Shown here piece by piece: positions 1-9,024 of a stretch of DNA of 40,816 nucleotides. Every line of letters begins with the position of its first letter. Position 1 is the stretch's first letter. The notes beneath the pieces are model-generated. The model was not told where the DNA came from and did no database searches. It worked only from the letters and a program-made list of their open reading frames with translations. The DNA lies in contig JAEUOY010000038.1 of NCBI GenBank assembly GCA_016790515.1, positions 1-40,816 of the forward strand, given 5' to 3'. The translations under genes were made by a program, and so were the position numbers. This stretch comes from Burkholderiaceae bacterium. GTDB lineage: Bacteria > Pseudomonadota > Gammaproteobacteria > Burkholderiales > Burkholderiaceae_C.

Positions 1-54
1 ACACCAACCGCCGTAAGTGCTTGATCCGTATGGGTCAGCCCTTCGGAACCGCCA

Positions 55-561
55 CTACAGCAGCGTCAGCTGGGTGTCGAGGGTGGGTTTCTTGATGCGT
101 AATGCGGCCAGCGCTTGGGCCTGGCGGGGTTGAACGGTGGATACGCCGTGAATCGGGGCACCGCTGTCGATGCTGACGGTGTGACGCTGGATGCGGCGCA
201 GGTCCGACAGCGCGGCCTCGGGCGAGAGGTCGCTGCCGGCGAGCTTCAGTCGCTGTCGCATGACGCTATACAGGATCAGCGCCATGAAGCAGATGCTGGC
301 CGCATCGTCGAGGGCTTCAAACGCCTGAAGCGCAGCCTTCGCCTGGAGGCAGTCTGGGGCCTGAGCCAGCATGCGCTGGTGTGTCTGGCCGTGCAGGCCG
401 ATCCCGACATGCCACCGTAGCGGCGTTGCCAGCGCACCCACGCAGGCCTCGTCGTGCAGCGCATCCTGCCGCGTGAGTTGTTGGCCATCGGCGACGCGCT
501 GGCCGGCATCGCACGCACGTTGCACCGCGTCGCCACAGGTCGCACGGCGCCCCGGCCGCAC
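55..561 (-). pseudogene. IS1634-like transposase remnant (C-terminal part)
   Basis: The minus-strand frame ends in a stretch that reads like the C-terminus of IS1634/IS4-superfamily transposases: a hydrophobic ICFMALIL helix, then RQRLK, then SPEAALSDLRRIQ, with about 60 further residues. In these families that block follows the last catalytic Glu. The upstream half of the frame (towards 561) does not resemble a transposase catalytic core, and the expected DDE residues are absent, so I read this as a decayed fragment rather than a gene. The adjacent frame at about 276-450 carries some similar Arg-rich text, which may indicate an old frameshift. No clear terminal inverted repeat or target duplication was recognised in 1-54. 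It marks the edge of the EPS region. Family assignment is from memory of the motif and is moderately sure. Confidence 0.55.
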
Positions 562-922
562 GCTTCACCAAGCCTCATCCGCGTCTTGCCTGCAAGGGGT
601 AATCGGCGTAAGTTTGCTGCATTGCGTGCCAGCGCCCTGGTTTTTTCGAGACTCGATGTCCATGGCTGGATTGGCCCGTTGCCTTCTGAGGATGAAGCTG
701 GCGGCAAGTCCATTCTTATCGATAGGAATGGATTCGTCTGCTCGCGACGGGTAGTCCCTTCTTCGAGGGGTGGAGAGTATTTGTATTGTGAGTGCCTGGC
801 GCGCGCGGCCCGCAGCAGTCGCGGCGGCGTGCTGCAAAAATCTATTCAATTCATGGAGCGGCGTGTCCAGGATACTTGGTTCAGAGCGTACATTGTCGAC
901 TCGCCCAGAGTCAAATAGCAGT
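562..922. other. Non-coding stretch upstream of the GT-C gene
   Basis: About 360 bases with no convincing gene. Open frames cross it on both strands, but none has recognisable protein content or a good start. It holds a near-perfect palindrome at 709-732, listed separately, and otherwise I see nothing. It may contain the promoter of the membrane glycosyltransferase and leftover insertion-sequence DNA. Confidence 0.5.
709..732. repeat. 24-bp near-perfect palindrome
   Basis: The left arm is TCCATTCTTATC (709-720) and the right arm (721-732) is its reverse complement except for one symmetric pair (716/725, T opposite G, which would still pair as U-G in RNA). There is no loop, so a DNA-binding dimer site is more natural than a terminator. 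No T-tract follows. It lies about 190 bp upstream of the GT-C start at 923. Confidence 0.5.
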
Positions 923-2632
923 ATGACGAAAGATCTCCCGCACATTCGATGGGCGTTGTCGTCGAGTGGGAATTTGGCGTCGATTCTTGCCGGATTGTTT
1001 CTTCTGATTTCCCTGTTGCCTGTCGTCCAACTGTTGTCGCGTGAATGGATCACTTTCGCCAACGAATACACGCACGTTGACGAGATCTTCTTCGCGGTCT
1101 GCGCCGCACGTGGATTGGTCAGTGGCGATGTTCCGATTGCTGGTTGTCACGACAACAAAGCGCCACTGATCTATGCGCTCTATCAATTGCTCGAACTGGG
1201 CGGCAGTCGGTATTCGCTGGGTGGAATCAAGCTTGCCGGGGCAGTCTCGATGATTACTGCGGTCGCGTTGGTCGCATTCGTGGCGCAACGGATCGGTGGC
1301 AAACGCGCTGCGGTGATTGGCGCTGCGCTTGCATTGCAGACGTTCGCCGTCAATGCTGAACTACTCGCATTCAAGACCGAAGTGGTCGGCACGATATTCA
1401 TGCTCGCGGGAGCGGGTTACCTGCTCCGTTGGATTCACAGCTCAAACCTGACAGCGTTGTTTGGCGGTGGTGCACTATTCGGCATGGCCGTGATGACCAA
1501 GCAGACATTCGCGTTCGGGGCGTTCGCGGCATGTCTTTGGCTATTGGGTGAGCCCGTCAGACCGCCGGGCCGTGCGTGCGCAGATCGATTGTTGCGCTGT
1601 TTGGTCTTCGCCGCCGGGGTCGCGCTGCCGTCGGCAGGTTTCCTGGCCCTCTTCTGGCTGCGTGGCGAAGCGCTGGATTTCCTCGCCAGCGTGTTCCTGC
1701 ATGCAATTGCCTACGGCACAGGCGGTGCTCCGTTGTCGTCGTCGGAGCGAGCTTGGAAGGTGGGTTGGTTCCTTCACCAGTTCGGCTTGGTCTATCCGCT
1801 GACCATCCTGTTCAGTGTTGCGCTGACGCAGTGGCTGCAGCCTTTACTCGCACGGCAGGGTCGGCCGGATCGACGGAGGCCGGACATCGGGCTCCTGTTG
1901 GCGCTGGCGATTGCCATGGCCGTCGTGCCAATTGTTTCTCGGCAGTACTTTCTGTCTCACCTGTTGCCTGCTTGGCTGCTGATGGTGGTCCCGGCTGCCG
2001 TTTCGGTGTCTGCATGGCTGGAGCGCCCCTCCGCAGACGCAGGGCCAACGGTCGAATCGTTGCGAGTCGTCGGTGCGGTCGGGTTGCTCATCGCGGTTCT
2101 CTTGGCCGTGGACTCATGGTATCTGAATGGCGATGTGAAGAAGCGGCTGGCGGGCAGGCAGCACGTGTTGGATGAGGCAAGCCGAGTTCCAGGCGGACGT
2201 GGATGCTACGGCTATGTCCTTGGAATCCGGCCAGAGTTCTATTTCTTCAATGGAATATTGCCGTCGAGCGATGTTCTGTATCCAGCGGCGCTCGCCGGTG
2301 CCGGCGCGGCACCGCGACCGGTCGACTTGCAGCAACACGGGCCGCCGCTCGCGAGGTTTCACTCTGTCGTTCAGGTGCACGCGGCGAAGCGACTATTGGC
2401 ACAATTCGCCCTTACGCCACCCCAATACGTCCTGCTGGTGGACCGATGGGCGCGAGCGCCGCAATCGGACGCGGTCTCGGATGTGGCCGTGGTGCGGGAC
2501 CATGTGGCTGCCCACTGCAAACTGATGCGCAAGATCGACGGGAAGGAATACCAGGCTGGTTTACTGTTCGAATGCGGTGGTTCCCCTGCTGGCCGAGGGG
2601 TTCGGGACCCGTTACCCAGCGCAGGCCCGTGA
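923..2632 (+). CDS. GT-C type membrane glycosyltransferase (PMT/ArnT-like)
   Basis: A 569-residue polytopic membrane protein with about ten or more hydrophobic segments filling its first 400 residues and a soluble C-terminal part of about 150 residues. Near the N-terminus, after the first membrane segment, it has HVDEIFF and then DNKAPLIY. This matches the acidic first periplasmic loop and the D-x-x-P-L-x-Y pattern of the PMT_2/ArnT glycosyltransferase group, which use polyprenyl-phosphate sugars in the periplasm. The start at ATG 923 is chosen because the longer frame from 770 adds 51 residues without membrane or family character. The ribosome site before 923 is weak. It is convergent with the asparagine-synthase-like gene, with a 68-bp gap. 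The substrate is unknown; location suggests EPS or glycan decoration. Confidence 0.75.
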   Translation: MTKDLPHIRWALSSSGNLASILAGLFLLISLLPVVQLLSREWITFANEYTHVDEIFFAVCAARGLVSGDVPIAGCHDNKAPLIYALYQLLELGGSRYSLGGIKLAGAVSMITAVALVAFVAQRIGGKRAAVIGAALALQTFAVNAELLAFKTEVVGTIFMLAGAGYLLRWIHSSNLTALFGGGALFGMAVMTKQTFAFGAFAACLWLLGEPVRPPGRACADRLLRCLVFAAGVALPSAGFLALFWLRGEALDFLASVFLHAIAYGTGGAPLSSSERAWKVGWFLHQFGLVYPLTILFSVALTQWLQPLLARQGRPDRRRPDIGLLLALAIAMAVVPIVSRQYFLSHLLPAWLLMVVPAAVSVSAWLERPSADAGPTVESLRVVGAVGLLIAVLLAVDSWYLNGDVKKRLAGRQHVLDEASRVPGGRGCYGYVLGIRPEFYFFNGILPSSDVLYPAALAGAGAAPRPVDLQQHGPPLARFHSVVQVHAAKRLLAQFALTPPQYVLLVDRWARAPQSDAVSDVAVVRDHVAAHCKLMRKIDGKEYQAGLLFECGGSPAGRGVRDPLPSAGP

Positions 2633-2700
2633 CGTTGACACAGCCGGGGGCCAATGTACTCGGCTGGCGAGGTCGGAAACGGTGCCCTTCTTCTGCGGAT

Positions 2701-4404
2701 TCATGGCTTCAGGACCAGGTTCGGCGCGTGCGACTGCAGCCATTGCTCGAGCATCATGAGAATCCACACCATCTCGCCATAGTATCCCGGGTGTTCGGCC
2801 AGCCGCCGTTCGAGCAGCGCCTCGATGAAGTCCGCGCGGACGATGCCGCGATTGCCCAGGCTCCGCAACGACTCGGTCGCGAGATCACGCAAAGCAGCGT
2901 GCCGCGTGGCCCAGACGCCGAACGGAAGTCCGAACCCTTGCTTCTTCTTGGTCAGGATCTCGTCCGGCAGGAAGCCCCGCAAGGCTTCCTTGAAGAACCA
3001 GCGCAGCTTCAGGCCCTTCAGCTTGTACGCCGTCGGCAGCTTCATCGAAAACGCCAGCACCTCGGTGTCGAGGAACGGAAAGCCCACCTGAACGCCCGCC
3101 AACTGCGACGTGACACGCACCTTGGGCAAATCGGCCTCGGCCAGCGTATAGCGCCAGTCGTAGGCCAGCATCCGATCCAGCGGTTCACGCGCAACGGCGC
3201 GCTGCCAGACCTGCTGCTGCTGTGCGAGCGGATCGTCGACATCCACCTGCGCCAGGAAGCCCGGGGTCAGCACTTCGTCGACGCCGAGCCGCAGGAGCAG
3301 GTTGTACATCTGCATTCGGTCGGGGAGGGCGACCTTGGCCTGCTCGACATAGCTGCGGGCCTTGCGCAGCAAGGGCCAGTCGCCCAACGGCGTGCGCTCG
3401 AGGACGGGTTCCAGGAATCCGCGGCGCAGGACCGGCGGCACCGCATCGTAGACGCCGAACACCCGCTGCTTGGCGTAACGCGCATTGCCGCCGAAGAGTT
3501 CGTCGCCACCGTCGCCCGCCAGCAGCCTGGTCACGCCATCGGCGCGGGCCATCCGGGCGCAATAGTAGGCCGGCAGCGCCGACGAGTTGCCGAAGGGCTG
3601 GTCGTAGTGCGTCGCCACACGCCCGATGCTCGCGACGAGATCGGCCGGCGTGACGTAGTACTCGTGGTGCTCGGTGCCGAATCGCTCCGCGGCAATTCGC
3701 GCGAAGGCCATTTCGTCGTAGCCTTCCGCTTCGAAGCCGATCGAGTAGGTGGCCGCCGGCGCGCCGCTGGCCAGCCCGATCATTCCGGCCACCGTCGAGC
3801 TGTCGGTCCCGCCACTGAGGAAGCACGCGGGCTTGCTGCCGTCCAGCTGGGCGGATACGGCCCGACGAAGCACGCTGCGGAACTCCTCGGCCAATGCATC
3901 GAAGCCCGCCGCGCTCGGCGCCTGGAACTCCGGTGTCCAGTAAGCGCCCACGGTCAGCTGCTTGCCGTCGAACCACGCAAAGTGTCCGGGCGGCAACCGC
4001 CGCACCCCCTTGAAGACGGTGCGCGGCGACGGGATCACGTGGAAGTACAGGTAGTCGAACAGCGCCTGCGGGTCGACTTCGGCCGTCGGTGCGATGGCCG
4101 CCAGATCATCGGCGCGCTCGGCAAAGTGGAGCTGACCTTCGATCAGGCGGTAGCAGAGCGTGCGAACGGCGAATCGGTCCGTCGCCAGGAAGGCCCGGCC
4201 GTCTGCCCCACGCAGGCCGACCGCAAAGTCGCCGTCCACGCCCCGTGCCGCGTCGGCATATCCGGATTGCAGGGCTTCGCGCCAGGCCGCTTCCGCGCCT
4301 TGCGCCATTGCCAGGCGTGCCAGACGAGGGTCCTCGAATCGCGGGGCACCCAACAGCAGGGTGGGCGGCGACACGCTTCGACCGACAGCCTCGACATCCC
4401 CCAT
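2701..4404 (-). CDS. Asparagine-synthase-like protein without the glutaminase Cys
   Basis: A 567-residue two-domain protein. Residues about 15-160 resemble the class II glutamine amidotransferase fold of AsnB (GVDGDFAV at 55-62, then the DRFAVRTLCY region), and residues about 165-567 are the ATP-pyrophosphatase synthase domain with SGGTDSS at 197-203 and AGDGGDELFGG further on. AsnB enzymes begin with Met-Cys-Gly-Ile, where Cys is the nucleophile for glutamine hydrolysis. Here no such start exists, so glutaminase activity is unlikely. ATG 4404 is chosen because AGGAG lies 8 bases upstream (4413-4417); an in-frame start at 4500 would overlap the preceding gene. It lies 34 bp downstream of the GT4 gene, probably in the same operon. 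It may use free ammonia or form an amide on another carboxylate, for example a uronic acid; this last part is inference. Confidence 0.85.
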   Translation of the reverse strand: MGDVEAVGRSVSPPTLLLGAPRFEDPRLARLAMAQGAEAAWREALQSGYADAARGVDGDFAVGLRGADGRAFLATDRFAVRTLCYRLIEGQLHFAERADDLAAIAPTAEVDPQALFDYLYFHVIPSPRTVFKGVRRLPPGHFAWFDGKQLTVGAYWTPEFQAPSAAGFDALAEEFRSVLRRAVSAQLDGSKPACFLSGGTDSSTVAGMIGLASGAPAATYSIGFEAEGYDEMAFARIAAERFGTEHHEYYVTPADLVASIGRVATHYDQPFGNSSALPAYYCARMARADGVTRLLAGDGGDELFGGNARYAKQRVFGVYDAVPPVLRRGFLEPVLERTPLGDWPLLRKARSYVEQAKVALPDRMQMYNLLLRLGVDEVLTPGFLAQVDVDDPLAQQQQVWQRAVAREPLDRMLAYDWRYTLAEADLPKVRVTSQLAGVQVGFPFLDTEVLAFSMKLPTAYKLKGLKLRWFFKEALRGFLPDEILTKKKQGFGLPFGVWATRHAALRDLATESLRSLGNRGIVRADFIEALLERRLAEHPGYYGEMVWILMMLEQWLQSHAPNLVLKP

Positions 4405-4438
4405 CAAAGCCTCTCCTGGACCGTCGATGCGGTCGACA

Positions 4439-5644
4439 TCAGCGGGCATGGCCATGCATGGCGCCCAGGGTCCGGCGCAAGGCGTTTCGAAGATTGGCAT
4501 GCAGCTTCGTCTTCATCGAGTAGGTCGGCAGATTGCTGGGAGTGTCGGCGATGGTCTGGTAGCGCTCGACGTACTGGCGCTCGAGAACCCGAAGGTCGTA
4601 GTGCTGCTCGACCCGGGCGCGACCCCGCCTGCCCAGTTCGACGAAGGTCTCGCGCGGGGTGTCCCGCAGGGCCGCCGTCAGCGCACCGGGCTGGCTCATG
4701 TCGATGAACACGCCCTCCTTGACGATGGAGCGCTGGTTGACGTGGTGGGTGCAGACCACCGGCAGGCCCATGGCCATGGCCTCGATGTAGACGATGCCGA
4801 AGGTCTCGAACGTCGAGCCCAGGACGAAGACATCGGCCGCGGCATAGGCCGAGGGCAGTTCGTGGTGGGGCAGGCGCGCGAAGATCACACGGTCGCCCAT
4901 CAGGTCGCGGCCTAGCGCCTTGATGGCCGGCGTCTCGCCGCTCTCCTGGCCGACGATCACCAGGTAGGCGTCCTTCAGCGCGGCGACCTCGCGAATGACA
5001 TGATCCATGCGCTTGTGGCTGGCGCTGACCGTGCCGACGCTGATGACGACGAAGGCATCGGACGGGATGGAGTGCCGTGTGCGGAAGTCGCTCTGCAGAC
5101 CGGGGTGGAATCGATCGAGGTCGACCCCATGCGGAATCATGAAGGCCTTTTCCTTCGCGCTGTAGGCGAAGTTGCGCTCGGTGTGCTCCTGCACGAAATC
5201 GCAGCGCGGCAGGTTCCTTGCGGGTATCGCCCCGCCGTTGGAAAAGACGATCTTCGGCGTGCGCTCGAACAGGTGCCTGTTGTCGTGGACGATGTTGCAG
5301 ACTTCCATCTCGAGGCAGTGGATGACGTCGAACCCGCCTTCCAGCAGCGGTTGCAGCGCGGCATAGGCGAAGGTTTCGTGCTCGATTCGCGAGCGTTCCT
5401 GCTCACGCACGGCTGTGGACCACCGGGGGGATACGGCGGTATGTATGTGATCCAGGCAGGGCGAATTGCGGTGCAGATTGGGGATCACGCGCTCGCGTTC
5501 AGACGCGTCGCCGGCGCCCTTGAACAGGGTCATGTCGAGCGTGCCCGACAGCAGATCGAACAGCCCGCGAGCGAACACTTCGTGTCCTCGAACGACGTGA
5601 CCCAGGCCGGAGCAGAGCAGAGCGACTTTGATGGGGGATGGCAT
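4439..5644 (-). CDS. Family 4 glycosyltransferase
   Basis: A 401-residue GT-B fold retaining glycosyltransferase. The N-terminal Rossmann half starts IKVALLCSGLGHVVRG. The C-terminal half carries IPHGVDLDRF (170-179), the AAADVFVLGSTFETFG block and the EX7E pair Glu280/Glu288, followed by EAMAMGLPVV. These are standard for GT4 enzymes that transfer a sugar from a nucleotide donor in the cytoplasm. The frame is open back to 5875, but the extra 77 residues are Arg/Pro-rich and unlike the family. ATG 5644 begins just before the first beta strand; ATG 5665 is an alternative seven codons upstream. No strong ribosome site is seen for either. It is the first gene of a two-gene minus-strand unit with the asparagine-synthase-like gene. 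Confidence 0.85.
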   Translation of the reverse strand: MPSPIKVALLCSGLGHVVRGHEVFARGLFDLLSGTLDMTLFKGAGDASERERVIPNLHRNSPCLDHIHTAVSPRWSTAVREQERSRIEHETFAYAALQPLLEGGFDVIHCLEMEVCNIVHDNRHLFERTPKIVFSNGGAIPARNLPRCDFVQEHTERNFAYSAKEKAFMIPHGVDLDRFHPGLQSDFRTRHSIPSDAFVVISVGTVSASHKRMDHVIREVAALKDAYLVIVGQESGETPAIKALGRDLMGDRVIFARLPHHELPSAYAAADVFVLGSTFETFGIVYIEAMAMGLPVVCTHHVNQRSIVKEGVFIDMSQPGALTAALRDTPRETFVELGRRGRARVEQHYDLRVLERQYVERYQTIADTPSNLPTYSMKTKLHANLRNALRRTLGAMHGHAR

Positions 5645-6055
5645 GTGCACTGGTCGTGCTGGCATCGAACGCGATGCCGGATTGAAGGTACGCGGCGGAG
5701 GCACCCGTCGAGGATTGGCATTCTGACTTGCGTCGTGCGGCGACGCGTCCGGTGGCCCTGGGGAACGCGTGCACGAATTGGCGTTGCCGCACCACGGCGT
5801 GGTGCATCGAGTTTCCGGCGATGCAAGAATGCCGACCTTCATCCTGTTCCTTCGGCGTCTGCGCGCCGGCCGCATCAGCGAGCGGGCAGGTTCGGTACCG
5901 GATTCCGCCCCCGTTCTTCCAACTTCCCATCGCTCGATGAGCCATCAGCTCGGTTGCCATGTGGCGCTGTGCCTTCGGTCGAGGCCGTGCAGTTCGCCGA
6001 CGTCGGCCGGTGACCTCCGGGGCGCAGGCGGCAAGGGCCGTCGGCTCGCATCGCC
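5645..6055. other. Divergent intergenic region
   Basis: About 410 bases between the GT4 gene (minus) and a GT2 gene (plus). I find no gene in it. It contains a perfect palindrome at 5789-5805, listed separately. A TGGCA...TTGC sequence at 5716-5731 resembles a sigma-54 site but has the wrong spacing. Promoters for both directions should lie here; none could be assigned by eye. Confidence 0.5.
5789..5805. promoter_or_regulatory. 17-bp palindrome between divergent EPS genes
   Basis: GCACCAC (5789-5795), spacer GGC, GTGGTGC (5799-5805): perfect 7-bp arms. It sits about 145 bp from the GT4 start and 250 bp from the GT2 start. It could be an operator, but nothing else in the sequence supports that. 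Confidence 0.25.
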
Positions 6056-7003
6056 GTGAACCGGGTGTCGGTCGTCATTCCCTGCTACAACGCCGCGCGC
6101 TACGTGGCGGCCACGCTGCGGTCGGTGATTTCCCAGGCCGGGGTCGAAATGCAGGTGATCGTCGTCGACGACGGATCGACCGATGGCTCTGCCGAGTTGG
6201 TGCGCAGCGAGTTTCCGGACGTGACGCTGGTGCAGCAGCCCAACCAGGGCGTCGCCGCCGCGCGCAACCGGGGGGTTCAGCATGCGGTGCACGACTGGGT
6301 CGCGTTCGTCGACGCCGACGACATCTGGCTCCCTGGCAAGCTGCAGGCGCAGCTGCGTCTGCTCGAGGCGCACCCGCAGGCGCGCATGGCCTACACGTCC
6401 TGGCAGGTGTGGACTAGCGACGAGCCGGAACCGGCGCGCGAGTGGCTGTCGGAGCTGCAGGCCGGTGGCGACAAGATGCCCACCTGGATCGGTCCTTCGG
6501 GATGGATCTACCCGGAACTGCTGCTGATCTGCGAAGTCTGGACCTCGACCGTGCTCGCCAGGCGCTCGCTGCTGGAGGAGTTGGGAGGGTTCGATCCGAC
6601 CCTTCGCATCGGTGAGGATTGGGACCTGTGGCTGCGGGCATCCCGGGTGACCCAGATCCTGCAGGTGCCGAAGCCCTTGGCGCTCTACCGGATGCATCCG
6701 GCCAGCATCACCAAGGCGCCGCCGGACGTGAACTTCAAGCACCTCGTGCTTTCGAGGGCAGTGACGCGCTGGGGATACGTCGGGCCGGACGGGCGGAGCG
6801 TCTCGAGAGTCGCCTTCCGTCGCTCGCAGGCTCGCACCTGGAGCGATCTGGCGATTGCCCGATTGAAGGTGGGTGATCTGGCCAGGGCGCGCCACGATGC
6901 CGCCATGGCGGTGCGGACGGCGCCTGGGTATCGGCGAGGGTGGACGGTGCTGGCGAAGACGCTGGTGCAATCCATCATGCGCGACAGGATCTCGATTGGC
7001 TGA
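6056..7003 (+). CDS. Family 2 glycosyltransferase
   Basis: A 315-residue GT-A fold glycosyltransferase. It has the N-terminal VSVVIPCYN strand, DDGSTDGS at 38-45, the metal-binding VDADD at 85-89, and a later GEDWDLWLR motif that supplies the acidic residue typical of GT2 enzymes. No membrane segment is present, so it acts in the cytoplasm, probably adding a sugar to a lipid-linked EPS repeat. The start is GTG at 6056; there is no upstream in-frame ATG that fits the family. The stop overlaps the proposed start of the flippase gene, so the two are probably translationally coupled. Confidence 0.88.
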   Translation: MNRVSVVIPCYNAARYVAATLRSVISQAGVEMQVIVVDDGSTDGSAELVRSEFPDVTLVQQPNQGVAAARNRGVQHAVHDWVAFVDADDIWLPGKLQAQLRLLEAHPQARMAYTSWQVWTSDEPEPAREWLSELQAGGDKMPTWIGPSGWIYPELLLICEVWTSTVLARRSLLEELGGFDPTLRIGEDWDLWLRASRVTQILQVPKPLALYRMHPASITKAPPDVNFKHLVLSRAVTRWGYVGPDGRSVSRVAFRRSQARTWSDLAIARLKVGDLARARHDAAMAVRTAPGYRRGWTVLAKTLVQSIMRDRISIG

Positions 7004-8501
7004 GTCGGCCAAGCGTGGCGCGCGCACGCCGCTGCAGCACGCCTTCACCTTGCGTGCCGATGGCCTGGGGCGGCGCATCGCCGGCGGCGCGAGCTACCAG
7101 TTTCTGGGCATCGCGCTTCGCACCGTGTTGACGATCGGTTCGACGGCGACGCTTGCGCGGCTGCTGACGCCCGCCGACTTCGGCTACGTGGCGATGGCCA
7201 CGGTGGTGACCGAGTTTGCCGCCCTCCTCGGCGCGTTCGGGTTCGGCAACGTGATGGTCCAGCGCCGCGTGATCAACCGCCTGCAGCTCGATACCGTCTT
7301 CTGGGCCACGGTGGCGATCGGTGCGCTGCTCACCGGCGTCGTGTTCGTGCTGTCGTTCACGACCGGCTGGCTCTTCGCCGATCCGCACGTCGGTGCGCTG
7401 CTGCGTGTGCTGTGCCTGACTTTCGTCATCAACAGCCTCACCACCGTGCCATGGATCGTGATCGCGCGACAGATGCGCTTCCACATCGAGTTCTGGATCA
7501 ACCTCGGCACGGTGGTGATTCGCATCGGCGCCGCCATTGTCAGCGCTGCTGCGGGACTGGGCGTCTGGAGCCTGGTCGTCGGCGCCGTCGTCGGCTCCTT
7601 GGCGGCCGTGACGCTGTACTCGGTGTTCGTTCCATACCTGCCGAGGCGGCGCATGCATCTGCCCTTCCTGAGGTCGATCTGGCGCACCAGCAGCGGCTAC
7701 CTCGGCAACTCCACGCTCTACTACCTCAATACCAATCTCGACCTGCTGCTGATCGGGCGTCGGCTGGGCCCCACGCCGCTCGGTTACTACCAGAATGCCC
7801 GCGCGCTGACCGACGAGATCCGCGCCCGCATCGCGATGCCGATTCAGCAGGTGCTGTTCCCGGCCTTCTCTGCGATCCAGACCGACAGGGCCCGCTTTCA
7901 GCAGCTGGTGCTGCGAGCAGGTCGTCTGCTGGCGGCAGTGGTCGTGCCGATCGGCGTCGGTGTTTCGGCCAACGCGCCGGAGTTGGTCAGCGTGCTTTAC
8001 GGCGAGGCATGGCGGCCGATGATTCCTGTCATGGCCATGTTTGGATTGAGCGCGGCGCTTCGCGCCGCCAGCGCAATCTCGCAGCCGCTGTTCAATTCGA
8101 ACAATCGAGTCGTCCTGGCGTTCCGCTACAACGCGGTCGGCACGGCCCTGCTTGTCGCCGGTGTCCTGCTGACGATGCCCTACGGCATCGAGGCCGTCGG
8201 GATCGCCGTGGCGATGAGCTCCCTGTACAGCGTGGTGACCCTGCGCGCGGCATTCGGGCTGATCGGGCTCGGTACGCGGCATGTCTTGCAGGTGCTCGGC
8301 CCGCCCGCAGTGGCGTCAGGGGTCATGTGGCTGGCAATTGCATCGATTCGTGCCATGGATTGGAATTCCGCGCCCTCGGTGATGCTCGGAGTACAGGTTG
8401 CCAGTGGATCAATCGTCTACCTCCTGACGCTTCACATTCTCTCTCGCCAATACCTCAATGATCTTCGACAGGCCCGGGGGCCGTTTCTGAGCAGAAGTTG
8501 A
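6996..8501 (+). CDS. Wzx-type polysaccharide flippase (MOP superfamily)
   Basis: A 501-residue protein, mostly hydrophobic, with about 12-14 membrane segments. Features typical of the Wzx/PST branch are GGASYQFLGIALR near the N-terminus, RLLTPADFGYVAMATV, a YLNTNLDLLLIGRRLGPTPLGYYQNA block, and QVLFPAFSAIQ. It should flip undecaprenyl-pyrophosphate-linked repeat units across the inner membrane. The frame is open from 6873, but those residues overlap the GT2 gene and look unnatural. I propose TTG 6996 because AGGA lies 6 bases upstream (6986-6989), the start overlaps the GT2 stop by 8 bases, and the resulting length is normal for the family. The TTG start needs confirmation. Confidence 0.88.
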   Translation: MAESAKRGARTPLQHAFTLRADGLGRRIAGGASYQFLGIALRTVLTIGSTATLARLLTPADFGYVAMATVVTEFAALLGAFGFGNVMVQRRVINRLQLDTVFWATVAIGALLTGVVFVLSFTTGWLFADPHVGALLRVLCLTFVINSLTTVPWIVIARQMRFHIEFWINLGTVVIRIGAAIVSAAAGLGVWSLVVGAVVGSLAAVTLYSVFVPYLPRRRMHLPFLRSIWRTSSGYLGNSTLYYLNTNLDLLLIGRRLGPTPLGYYQNARALTDEIRARIAMPIQQVLFPAFSAIQTDRARFQQLVLRAGRLLAAVVVPIGVGVSANAPELVSVLYGEAWRPMIPVMAMFGLSAALRAASAISQPLFNSNNRVVLAFRYNAVGTALLVAGVLLTMPYGIEAVGIAVAMSSLYSVVTLRAAFGLIGLGTRHVLQVLGPPAVASGVMWLAIASIRAMDWNSAPSVMLGVQVASGSIVYLLTLHILSRQYLNDLRQARGPFLSRS

Positions 8502-9024
8502 ATGCCTGGTCGACCTGTCGCCGGTGTCATGCATGAGTACGGCGCCGACGCGTATTTTCGGATCCATAGGTTGACTGCATTCGACACCAATCCGAAGCCA
8601 GCCAGGCATGTCGAATTGCCCAGTTCGGCCCGACGCGCCCGCGCTCGGCGTCCACGAGCGCGCGCACGATAATGCCGGACCAACAGACACCTCGATTGAT
8701 CAGCCTCGGAACTCGCGGCTTCGCCGGGGGTGCCAGCGGCAACGGCTCGCGCTGGTGTCCCGCAGATGGACAGCAGTGGTTGCCTGGCTTTGTCGGAAGG
8801 GCCGCTTCGCCGCCGAACAGAAAACCACCGATCGCCGTCATGATATCCAGGCGCGGTCGGCCGCTACAGGCAAGCGCGCTGCAGGCACCATCCCGGCCAA
8901 CCGGCAGGCGCGAACCGCGGGAGCACCGCGGGTGGTCGCGATGAGTCGCGCAGGCTTGCCTGACCTGACAATTATCGTGGGCCGCTGAAGCTTGACAGGC
9001 GGGCCTGTCCTCGAAGGTTCATCC
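8502..9024. other. Non-coding stretch with two small palindromes
   Basis: About 520 bases without a convincing gene. Open frames (for example 8608-8988 plus) translate to Arg/Ala-rich text with no recognisable family and no ribosome site. Near its end are CAGGC-TT-GCCTG (8951-8962) and GACAGGC-GG-GCCTGTC (8994-9009), the second just upstream of the next gene. Confidence 0.5.
8994..9009 (+). promoter_or_regulatory. Perfect 16-bp palindrome just before the pyruvyl transferase
   Basis: The arms GACAGGC and GCCTGTC are separated by GG. The site ends 15 bases before ATG 9025 and 4 bases before the AAGG ribosome site (9014-9017). It also overlaps a TTGACA hexamer at 8992-8997, for which no matching -10 box was found. 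It could be an operator, or an mRNA hairpin affecting initiation. A second palindrome lies at 8951-8962. Confidence 0.3.

Noticed and set aside
2641-2666. Hairpin CAGCCG...CGGCTG between convergent genes as a terminator
   Set aside because: Short stem, 14-base loop and no T-tract.
2203-4707. 834-codon plus-strand open frame opposite the asparagine-synthase-like gene
   Set aside because: It is antisense to a gene with clear motifs, and its translation is Arg/Gln/Gly-rich without family character, as expected from high-GC codon bias.
5716-5731. TGGCA...TTGC sequence resembling a sigma-54 promoter
   Set aside because: The GG and GC dinucleotides are 13 rather than 12 bases apart, and sigma-54 spacing is strict.
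8608-8988. 126-codon plus-strand open frame
   Set aside because: No ribosome site or family motif, and an Arg/Ala-rich random-looking translation.
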